64,000 nucleotides of DNA from Allium sativum (lineage: Eukaryota; Streptophyta; Magnoliopsida; Asparagales; Amaryllidaceae). Below are positions 1-9,027 of this stretch, piece by piece. A program made the position numbers and the translations under genes. The stretch spans positions 300,753,456 to 300,817,455 of the forward strand of contig CM060922.1 of the NCBI GenBank assembly GCA_030737875.1, in the 5' to 3' direction. The first letter of the stretch is position 1. Every line of letters starts with the position of its first letter. Below the pieces are notes generated by a model. The model was not told where the DNA came from. It saw only the letters and a list, made by a program, of their open reading frames with translations, and searched no databases.

Positions 1-1978
1 CTAGTACAACCTTTCATTGTCATTTTCATATTATAATCTCAAAGGCTCTTTCTTTTCTTTCAACTATTCTTACATTATATCTAGGGTGTCCTTTTTCTTA
101 CATTCTTTTTAATGAGGCTGTAACCAGAATCTGTTATTGTAGTTACATTTTTTGTGCATTGTCACTTTGTTTTAATGTTAACAGCTAGTTTTGTTGATTT
201 AAGGTAATTAATTTAAAAAACATGTTGCACCCAAATTATTACACTATATCAGGATGTTGTTTGATGCAACATGAATGCTCACTATGAAGAATAACACTGC
301 AAGAATTATCTATTTTTTTGCAAGCAATTAAAGAACCTTGAATGCTTGAGTTTGCTAGTTAGGTTCAATTATGAACTATACATATTTTTCAAAAAGTGGT
401 AGAAAGAGAACAAAGTTTTAAGTTCTATAGGAGGTATAACTGAGAGAAATATGTTAATAATATGGTTATTCTCTAATTGATTCCTGCAGTAGTTGTTCTA
501 TTGGTCCTGCTTATTCTCCAAGTGATTCATTGCACAAATATGTTATTTATAACAATGTTATATCAGCTAAATTACCCAGAACCTATAATATATTTGTTTC
601 ATTGTAGAAACAAGTTAGTAATTGTCAAATTTACCACTTTGCCAGTGTTGACATATTATAGTAAACAAGTTAGTTTTGTACCTTGCCTAGAAACTAAACT
701 ATTTCTTTTTCTAGTAAACATGCTATGTACAACATTTATACATAGAAAATTTCATATTTTATCTTGTCATTTTCATCCTTTTTTGATAAATCACTCTTAT
801 TATAATTATATTATTTTTCAAGACATTGGGACCCATAATTTCACAAGAATATACATTCAAATTTAATTCACTTCTTTTTGAAATGCACAAAGTTACTCAA
901 TAGCGAAATTTTCGACTTGGATTCAATCATAGTCAATGATGAGGTAGTAAACTTAATTCATCATTGTTGCGGGGGAAAGCTAATTAATTTTATAATTTGA
1001 ATTAATTTTTCTTTTTTTTTTCTTTTATGTTGCTACTGTCATCAAAAAAGAAAAAAAAATGTATTGTGTGTTTGTTTGATCATTTTTTTTGTTTTGTTTT
1101 CATTTGTTTGATCTAGTTGTTTTTGGATTAGTGTTGTTTCATAATTTATGATAAGGTTGCAAAATATCCCAGGAGTAAATTCAAATAAACAAAATTAAAA
1201 TGAACAAAATTGAAGTTTACTACAAATAAATTGCAAACACAGAGAACACAGAACTTGTAGTTCAGAATAAATCCTTCTTCGGTTGTTGTGAAATAAAGTA
1301 AAATTCTATCCAGCATGCAGCACTTTCATAGTTTTCTAGCTTTGGTCTTCTCATAATCTGTGTCCTTAAATAATTGCTTATTGTTATTGTCTAATATGAT
1401 AAATAAACTGAAGGCAAAATTTTGATTGGAAACTTTGATCCTTTTGGGTTTAGTTTAGACTTACTTTTGTACATTAAAACACTACTTTTGTTATGATTTT
1501 TCAAACTAATATTTGGCGCCAGCTTAGTTTATCATACCAGTATTTGAAATGAACGTGCTAAATTAAAGAAGCATATATATTAAAAAGGCATACCCATGTC
1601 ATTCTTGTTTGGTTTCTTTTGTATTATAACCTGCGAATCCACATCTGCTGCTCCTTTTATGTTGGTTAGCTAATAATATTCAAGTTTACATCTCACTTTC
1701 GGTTGTATGTATCATATATGCATCATAATATTACGGCATTATTGTATATTTACTTACACTAACGACCTTGACTTGCAGGTTATAATATTTGTGTGACTGA
1801 CTAAGTTTGGAAACCGAGAGTGGCTCAACATGTGCATTAATGGCCATAATTAAAGTAAATACCAGTGGTATTTGTTATGTGAAACATAAATTCCAGTGCT
1901 AACTATTATAAAAAAATGAAGTCTTTAACTGTGTTTATGGAGTTCAACCACATTTCTTTTTAATGATGATATTGGCAG
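1..1978. other. AT-rich noncoding stretch
   Basis: Poly-T and poly-A rich sequence with no convincing coding region. The 129-codon open frame at 477-866 has hydrophobic, AT-driven composition and no recognisable motif. A short open segment near 893-985 reads in frame but has no recognised homology. Confidence 0.5.
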
Positions 1979-2126
1979 GGTTCGGGACAGCTCTTTCAAC
2001 TCGATTTCAATCAAGGGTTCGACAGAAAATTTTATCAACGAAGAATGTACTTGGATGTTAGATGTTCCAGAAGATTCAATGATAATGAAAGATGAGGTTT
2101 TTGGTCCCTTGCTTCCTATTATCACG
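1979..2126 (+). pseudogene. Aldehyde dehydrogenase family 3 exon fragment (part 1)
   Basis: After an AG acceptor at 1977-1978 an open frame encodes a peptide with VPEDSMIMKDEVFGPLLPII, which matches the plant ALDH3 (ALDH3F/ALDH3H) segment of the form LLDVP-DS-IM-EEIFGPLLPI. ALDH3 enzymes oxidise aldehydes with NAD(P)+; this segment lies between the catalytic Cys region and the C-terminal oligomerisation part. The expected GT donor right after the ACG codon (2124-2126) is absent, so the splice site looks decayed. No catalytic Cys exon is seen upstream. It is therefore a gene fragment, probably carried inside the CACTA element. A decayed host gene interrupted by transposons is the alternative. 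Confidence 0.75.
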
Positions 2127-2220
2127 ACAATAATCTTTGACTATATTTTACATGTACTTTCCAAAAATGAACGACACATTTTTTTAGTATCATAATAGAT
2201 TTGTCGCATATTGATTGTAG

Positions 2221-2370
2221 ATAGAGAAAATCAAACATAGTTCTGATGTAATAAACTCAAGATCGAAGCCTCTTGCTGCTTATTTCTTCACGAAAGACAA
2301 GGCACTTGAAAAGATGTTTGTGCAAAACATATCTGCAGGAAGAATGTGTCTCAATGGCACAGTCTTGCAC
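2221..2370 (+). pseudogene. Aldehyde dehydrogenase family 3 exon fragment (part 2)
   Basis: This begins after a clean acceptor (TTGATTGTAG, ends 2220) and stops before a GTAAGC donor at 2371, giving a 50-codon exon. The peptide includes SKPLAAYFFTKDKALEKMF and an ISAGRMCLNGTVLH end, matching the ALDH3 segment of the form KPLAxYxFTxxKxLxxxxVxxxSAGxxxxNDTxxH. The usual Asn-Asp is Asn-Gly here. The order and spacing after 1979-2126 fit two successive ALDH3 exons. The next exons (LPFGGVGxSGMGxYHG and the C-terminus) were looked for downstream to 5300 and not found, so the copy is truncated at both ends. Confidence 0.8.
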
Positions 2371-5304
2371 GTAAGCTTATTTTTTGCTGTTTTTATACTG
2401 TTTTTTGGCCAAAAATACTGTCTTAGTGGAATGGTAATAGGAGGGGAGAAGTATATATATTATAAATAGTTTTCTTAAACTTACCTTAACTTAGTGCACC
2501 TTTAAACTTGAACTACAAACTTATTTATGTAATTATACTTCCAGTCTGGTACCATACATGTGTTGTGCATGTAGAAGGAGTTGAGCAGTCAAAATATTGT
2601 TTATCTTCAATATGTTTATTTTCTATATAAGAACAATGAAATCAGCAACATGCGTTATACATTAGAGCACAATTTTAGTGTTATTTACGGTTCAGAATGA
2701 GGAATGGCCCTTTACATTTTAAATATAGATGGCTTTACAAAATGTTATATTAAGCATTTTTTATATATTTTTTTCCACTTTACCTATGTTTGTCTCTCAG
2801 TTTTTGTTTGCCCACAAATTTGTCCCAACAGGTCATCATACCTTTTACAAGATAGTACAGTTTAATTTTCTTCCCCTTCTATGGGCTGGATGTTGAACAT
2901 GAATGTCATCAAACAGTAGTTTATTGGACATGTAAGACTCATGTGAAATATAGTTTAGTTAGGCTGTTGAAGCAAAGCTTAACTTAAAAAAAATTCAATC
3001 AGGTGACAGAAATATGGATGTTGCACTGTCCTTAAAAAACGAGAAGCACTGCTGCTTCTAGAGGCTGCTGTTTTTAGCATTAGCAGCAGCGAGAAAAGGA
3101 AAAAAAATCTATGCTCTTATTTATATAAATATTTTAAAGATATAATCAATTAAAACAGGTATATACTCTTTTAAATAAAAAATCTATGTCATCTTCAAAG
3201 AAATATTAGGTTTCTTTTAAAGCTATTTTCAGGGCGTCAGTTTCAAATAGTCTGATATTCCCCTTTTCCACCAATGTTGATTTCCAAATTAGGAGATAGA
3301 TTCTTAATTTGTAGCCATAATGGGCATCTTTAACATATTTAAACTTTGGACGTGTAATGATATAATGGCTCAAAACTTCATTTTTACATGCGGTTTTATA
3401 TGGATGATTTAGAATGATCGATGAAATATTTAGGTGGTGATTGGTATATTTTATGTTTTGAATTTTTAACATTAATTGAAAAAAAAGTGAAGAGTGGAGG
3501 GATGATGGGGGGATGGAAGGGGAATGGGGGGAAATAAATATATTATTAACACTAAACATGCATTTGCAATTCTGGATGCATTTTAAAGTTCTCTCATTTT
3601 CAGTGAGCATGAAAAACAAAATATTAGTTATATGTATATATACTATTCAAAAATAAGTGCTCAGTATTTTACGAAGCTCAGGAGCAAAGGAAACGTTTAG
3701 ATGAGTGAATAATTCCATAATGCTCAACACTGGAAGAGCTAACATGAGGCAAAATAACAGTGCTAAAGTGTATACAGTCATTAGCAACAACAGGTTCAAT
3801 GATACCAGCAATAGATTGCAAGTCATAATCAATTAAGTTAGATAAATTACAGCATCACCACTCCAAGGAGAATGCCAAAAGGACCATAAGTGATTATTTC
3901 TAGTCATGGAGAGAATCTTGCTGTTAAACCTAAGCATATACACTAAAACTAGAGTTATAATTCAGAAATAGAGTTAATAATATTGTGCGTGCCGCTGTTT
4001 CTTCTTTTGAAAAGCTTCAATGTTTCCTTTAACAAAATTTTCATATAATGAAAAGCAGACTAATATATACACAAGAAAGAATTGCTATTTGATAGTGAAT
4101 TTGATTCATTGGCCTTCTAGGTTTTGATAAATGCATGTTTTGATTATTTGTAGGGCTAGTCATTTCTTTTCAAGCCAGGACCAAGTTATTTTTATTTTTG
4201 GAAGATATTAAGGAAATTCAAGCTATTCCTGCATCACTAGAATCAATGTGTAACCCTCAATTCTCTGCTCAGTTAAAGGTATTTATGCTCACCCTAGTGC
4301 ATTACCAGTAGATAATGATATATGTCAATAGTTTTTGTCCCCAATGAGTTCCTTCTCAGGAAATGTATGGTCTCCTACCCAATCTTCAAATTAACTAAAT
4401 TATACACAACAAGATAAGGAAGTAGAAAGCAAAATTTGAATTGAAAGCCAATGAGAGATGTACAAATCCTTGGTCCTGATTATGCAAAGAACCTGTATTT
4501 TTTTCAACAAAAATTTTCATATATGAAGTAGACTGATTTGTAGCAAATTACAAATTCCTAATTCACGTTTACTACTTCAAATCATAAGTGGAGATTTATA
4601 GATTATGCAAATGGAGAAACAATTTCACATGATATTTGCTTAGATATCTTGGTTATGCTTTTAATTTATTGGTTTGTCTTCATCACGACCTTCTATTTGC
4701 TATATGGTATATATTTCTTATAATTACTCATAATCATGTTAAATTGGTGTAAATACGACACCATGAACAATAGATTAACGATTGAAAATTCTTTAGATTT
4801 CATGCGGAATTTTGGTGGAGGTTTTACTTAATGTGAATCTATCGTGTTGTGTCTGTGAATCTCCTTTATGCACATCATTGTTACAAGCAAAAGATAAAAG
4901 TTTCTACTTGTTGTTCTGCCTCTGGTAATGAAGTGCTAATCAAGAGTATAATCCTTTAATTATTGTGATTTGTTACTAATCAAGTGGTCAATCAAATTGT
5001 AGGTACTGTTATAAAGTCAAGTGGAAAAGCTGTGGGAGAAGGAAGCGGAGGAAGAAATGCATGGTAATTGTTTATGCAACTATGTATGACATGGAAAACT
5101 TGATAAAACTATGTATGAAATGCTAAGTTGGCATGTGAAAATTTGTTTGAATGATATGTATGAGATACTAAATTGGGATATATGAAAGTGGTTTGAGTGA
5201 TATGTTTTACATATTTGTTGTCTCTGAAAATATGTTATATTTATATGCATATAAGAAATGGATAAATGTATATGTGAACGAGCTGAAATGTGGATATAAA
5301 TCAA
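2371..5304. other. AT-rich sequence, possible exon-like islands, no gene recognised
   Basis: Mostly AT-rich noncoding DNA. Two short islands look exon-like but were not identified: about 4170-4279, open and ending before a GT (contains EDIKEIQAIPASLESMC), and about 5003-5064, after an AG, encoding a Glu/Lys-rich peptide (LWEKEAEEEMHG). Either could be remnants of transposase or captured host exons. The minus-strand open frames at 3206-3619 and 3647-3832 have no recognisable domain and are treated as chance. Confidence 0.4.
5114..5202. repeat. Diverged direct repeat, about 45 bp, two copies
   Basis: Two adjacent similar segments (about 5114-5158 and 5158-5202) share the pattern TGTATGA-AT-CTAA-TTGG followed by a run ending GAATGATA or GAGTGATA. 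They lie just inside the subterminal repeat field of the CACTA element. Confidence 0.5.
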
Positions 5305-5638
5305 TATACTGCATTATAGCGTTTTAAAAACGCTGTTGGCTTAGGAAACGCTATAAAATCATATTAGTGTAAAATTTATAATATGACTGAGTAAACGCTA
5401 TGGAAATATACAGAAAACGCTATTAAAATGTTAACAAAAGCTATACAAGTAAATTGCCAAACACTATAGTATATGAACATAAAATGCTATAGAAACTCTA
5501 TTTTACATAGCTTTTTGCCACTGCTATTTAAAACTGAAGGTCTAACATAGCATGTCGTTACATGGCGTTCTCTGAAACGCTATGAAAGGTTATAATATCG
5601 TTTTTCAAACGCTATAAAAAGCCCTTTTTGTTGTAGTG
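5305..5638. repeat. CACTA subterminal repeats and terminal inverted repeat
   Basis: About ten copies of the motif AAACGCTAT(A) or variants occur in both orientations, including near 5316, 5345, 5393, 5414, 5434, 5461, 5482, 5574 and 5607. The region ends in GCCCTTTTTGTTGTAGTG, read from the other strand as CACTACAACA. In CACTA elements the subterminal repeats bind the TNPA-type protein and the CACTA terminus is cut by the TNP2-type transposase. Confidence 0.85.
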
Positions 5639-5641
5639 AAT

Positions 5642-6242
5642 GGTCCTCCAATGAGCCCCCAAAATCCAATATACAAGCTTTCAAGAGATCCTCTAATACA
5701 CGATTCACCCTCTCTATTTGACCGTCGGTTTGAGGATGGTACGCGGTACTGAGATATAATTCTGACCCTAAAGCTTCTTGTAAGCTCTTCCAAAACCCAC
5801 TAGTAAATAATGGATCTCGGTCACTCACAATACCTTTAGGTACCCCATGAAATCTCACTACCTACTTCAAATACAGTTCCGCTAACTTAGCTGTTGTTCT
5901 ATTCGACTTGACTAGTATAAACCTTGCACTCTTGGTCAATCGATCCACAATCATCCAAATGCTATCACGACCTGATGTGGTCCTTGGTAAACCATCTATA
6001 AAATCCATTGAGACTTGTTCCCATTTCCATTCAGGAATTTCCAATGGTTGCAACAAACCAGTAGGCTTCTTTTGCTCGGCTTTAACTAACTGGCAATTCA
6101 TGCACTTGGATATAAACTTTCCAACTTCTCTATTCATTCCTTCCCAGTAGTAGGCCTGCTTCATGTCTCGATACGTTTTGTTACCATCGGGATGTATAGT
6201 AAGTTTTGAGTGATGACACTTTTCAAGCACTTCATCTCTCAA
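5642..6242 (-). pseudogene. G1 integrase, nonsense-mutated and cut by CACTA
   Basis: Read from 6242 downwards it contains the HHCC zinc-binding N-terminus (HHSKLTIH and CMNCQ), then the catalytic core with first Asp in SMDFIDGLP, second Asp in VSDRDPLF and Glu in [12 protein letters not shown]. One in-frame TAG at 5861-5859 replaces the codon after ELYLK; otherwise both halves stay in one frame. The frame then runs [10 protein letters not shown] straight into the CACTA terminus, so the core C-terminal end and chromodomain are missing. Integrase inserts retrotransposon cDNA into chromatin. Confidence 0.85.
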
Positions 6243-6340
6243 TCCATTAACGTTGGGTACAACTAGTCTCCCCTTCTTTCAAAGCCATCCTTCACGATCA
6301 AGTCCATACTTGTTCATTTCCTCACCACCTATACTCATCT

Positions 6341-6960
6341 CTACTTGGAGATGATTTCCAATAGGTTAGGATCGTCCCTCCGACTGGAACCAATCGGCTC
6401 AATCAAAGTCGATATGATCGTCAAATTTGCTAATATCTCTGGATCCAATTCACATTTAGGTCTGAAATCATATTCCGCGATATACTCTAATTGGTTCCAT
6501 TCAAGAAACATAGCCCCCAAACTAGCATGTCTCCTACTCAATGCATCGGCTATTGCATTGCCCTTGCCGGGTGTGTATGTGATATTGAAAGCATATGAAA
6601 CCAAGAACTCTAACCGTCTTTGTTGATAAAGATTTAAATCCCTCTGAGAGAAAAGATATTTTAATGACTTATGATAGGTAAACAACTTGAATATTTCTCC
6701 TAAGAGAAGTGTCTCCACATCTTTAACGCGAACACAATCGCTGCCAATTCCAAATCATGGGTAGGATATCTTTTCTCATGCGGTTTCAGTTGCTGACTAG
6801 CATAAGCTACAACCCTACCTCCTTGCATCAGTACAACACCTAATCCGGTAAGTACAGGCATCTGTGCGTACCATCATCTCTTCGTTCCCCTTAGGAATAA
6901 CTAACACTGGTGCACACGTTAACTTTTCCTTTAGACCCTTAAATGCATACTCACACTTTT
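6341..6960 (-). pseudogene. G1 RNase H remnant
   Basis: The minus strand encodes, with one frame change near 6720, the Gypsy RNase H block: [20 protein letters not shown], then [35 protein letters not shown], and the TPGKGNAIADALSRR motif typical of Tekay/Del elements. The ORF at 6718-6341 covers the C-terminal half and the linker to integrase. RNase H degrades the RNA strand during reverse transcription. Confidence 0.8.
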
Positions 6961-7711
6961 CGTCCTAGCCGAAAGCTTGATTCTTTTTGGTCAACTGAGT
7001 TAACGTTATCTTGGAGAAGTCTTGGATAAACTTACGATAATATCCAACTAACCCCAAGAAACTTCTCACGTCCGTTGCATTCTTGGGCATAGACTAATCT
7101 TGCACCGTAGTCACCTTCGCAGGATCCATGGCAATACCATTCTCTGAAATAAAATGGCCTAAGACCTCACTTCCCTCCTCCAGAAGTGACACTTAGAAAA
7201 TTTCACTTTCAATTGGTGTTTCCTCAACACCTCCATCAATGTCCTCAAATGTTCCTTGTGTTCTTCCTCTTCCTCGAGGAAACCAAGATATCGTCCACAA
7301 ACACAAGAAAAAACTTAGCAACCATAGCATCCATCGAAAAAGTCCTATCTATTACCTACTAAAGCCATGAATATGTCGATACCCGTATGTCTGGTCCCAC
7401 CAATATCAAGGGCTAATGGAAACCTCGGCTCCAAACAAACTACCGCACGTCCCACGTACGTTTATCCTCCCAGGATAACTAGATCACGTCCAACGGATCC
7501 AAGGTAAATGGGCGTCCCCAGATACCCCTGCTTCGAGTCCGTCTAGAACACTCCGAACTATCGACAATTCCTTGGAACTCACATCAGAACAGCTATCCTT
7601 AACTCCATCTTCAATTCGAGTCCACACATAAGCGAAGGGAACCATCTGCCTTAACGACAAATACAACTGGTGCTCCCAACTCGGAAACACTTCTTCGGAT
7701 AAATCCCTTCT
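6961..7711 (-). pseudogene. G1 reverse transcriptase, badly broken
   Basis: Recognisable RT pieces are [21 protein letters not shown] (around 7690-7620) and the catalytic FVDDILV motif (around 7300-7265), followed by QLKVKFSKCHFW. They lie in different frames with stops between. Between the CVD segment and the FVDD segment, about 7379-7619 does not read as the expected fingers/palm sequence (no [10 protein letters not shown] or MPFGLTNAP), so a replacement or rearrangement is likely. No function is expected. Confidence 0.75.
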
Positions 7712-8393
7712 CTAAAAGATTTCCCACTTCAAGCTCTCGCCGCTCCTTTGGTGACATACGACGAAATGGTATACTATTGGTCTGGAATCTTTCACTAAAT
7801 CAATCCGAAACTCAATCTCTCGGTGTGATGGAAGTCCGGTCACTTCCTCGAACATGTCCGGATACTTGCAAGTAATAGGAACATCTAATAACTCATCCTG
7901 CGGGATGTCGAGGGAATGTAGAAAACTAGCCATCACCTCATCACTAGGTAGGCAACCCAATACCACCCTTCACCCATCGTCCGCTCTAATGATTACCGAA
8001 GACCCCTCATAGTCTACCATCACCCCATATCTTTGGAGCCAATCGACTCCCAAAATAATGCCAAACCCAGTAAAGCCCAAAACAAAGCAATCACAAGCAA
8101 ACATACATCCATGACTCAATAAGACCAAATTGCGACAAATCATACAAAGGCTAGTCGAACCACCGATTGGGTTCATCACAACTAAAGGTCTACCGACAAA
8201 TCCCGGGTTTTAATTCCATCCTATCTACCAGGTCACTAAACACGAAGGAATGGGAAGCCCCGGTATCAAACAACACTCGAACAGGAACATCATAAATGGG
8301 AAGCATACCTAGAATAACGACACCCTTTCCTTTCTCCACCGCAGTTGGGGCATTCGAAGAAGAAGGAACAGTGTTGATAGCATATGATTCCAC
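7712..8393 (-). pseudogene. G1 aspartic protease and protease-RT linker, frameshifted
   Basis: Three successive open segments (8393-8190, 8179-7970, 7966-7712) carry the retropepsin motif VLFDTGASHSFV, then VLGFTGFGIILGVDWLQRYG, typical of the protease C-terminal half, and then the linker ITCKYPDMFEEVTGLPSHRE leading to RT. The frame changes near 8185 and 7968. In intact elements the protease cleaves the Gag-Pol polyprotein. Confidence 0.8.
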
Positions 8394-8822
8394 AATCTAC
8401 TTCTTCTTAGGGGGTTGTGGACATTCTTTCTTGAGATGTCCCACTTGTCCACAATTGAAACACTTCTTTTCCCGTGGCTTCGTTCGACCATCTCTGGCAT
8501 AGTTGCCCTTCTTGCCGCAACCAAAGCACCGGATACCCTTCTTATTCTTCTTCTTCTGACCAGCCTGGTCTTGGTTCTGCTTTCTCTTATTCTGGGACTC
8601 CTTGTTAAGCTTGGTGAGATCAGCCCTAGGCGCCTACACTACTGCACCACCATCATTAGTAGCATTAGGAACTACTCCCAAAGCATCCCTAAGCATCTCT
8701 CGCATGAAGGTAGTAAACATTGTCTGTATATCAGGGACATTCCCTTTGTTGGCCCCTGAACCCGCTTCCTCCTCAATTCTCGATACGGAGTTCCTCACCG
8801 TACTCCTCGTATTTTGGCTCAT
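8394..8822 (-). pseudogene. G1 gag remnant with internal deletion
   Basis: The segment from 8822 starts with a Met-led peptide of 62 residues (MSQNTRSTVRNSVSRIEEEA at its start), stops at about 8636, and is followed by a Lys/Gln-rich stretch and two zinc knuckles: CFGCGKKGNYA and CFNCGQVGHLKKEC (CCHC, about 8462-8418). The roughly 250-residue capsid core expected between the N-terminal peptide and the knuckles is absent, so gag has an internal deletion. Confidence 0.7.
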
Positions 8823-9010
8823 CGTTCAATCTGTAAAGAGAAGATGATTAATCATCTCCTTAGTGGTGCCAGTGCAGTGCGACTTCATCCTTAGATATAC
8901 TAATAGTATATAGATATATAGTGTTTGAAAACCAAAATATCACAAATACACGCTCTCATATACGTATAGTATCTCTCCCTAATGTCTTCCCCTAAGTTAA
9001 CTATGCAACC

Positions 9011-9027
9011 TAGGCTCTAATACCAAG
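9011..9027 (-). other. G1 primer binding site
   Basis: The minus strand reads TTGGTATTAGAGCC right next to the LTR, the complement of the 3' end of initiator tRNA-Met (consensus TGGTATCAGAGC) with one mismatch. It fixes G1 as minus-strand and the adjacent LTR as its 5' LTR. Confidence 0.85.

Larger units (their letters stand above)
1..5638. mobile_element. CACTA (En/Spm) DNA transposon, right part; left end outside window
   Basis: The right boundary is clear: the sequence ends in TGTTGTAGTG at 5638, the reverse complement of the CACTACAACA terminus of plant CACTA elements, preceded by a field of AACGCTAT subterminal repeats. It interrupts the integrase of Gypsy G1 within a codon; the expected 3-bp target duplication would be aat (5639-5641). 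No CACTAC terminus and no continuation of G1 integrase appears between 1 and 5300, so the left terminus is inferred to lie upstream of the window, making the element longer than 5.6 kb. No transposase (TNP2-like or TNPA-like) ORF was recognised here. An ALDH3 gene fragment lies inside the inferred extent. Alternative: the left end was lost by deletion and part of 1-5300 is other DNA. Confidence 0.55.

Noticed and set aside
477..866. 129-codon open frame in the left part
   Set aside because: Hydrophobic AT-driven composition, no motif, no promoter or splice context.
3206..3619. 137-codon minus-strand open frame
   Set aside because: Low-complexity composition and no recognisable family; likely chance.
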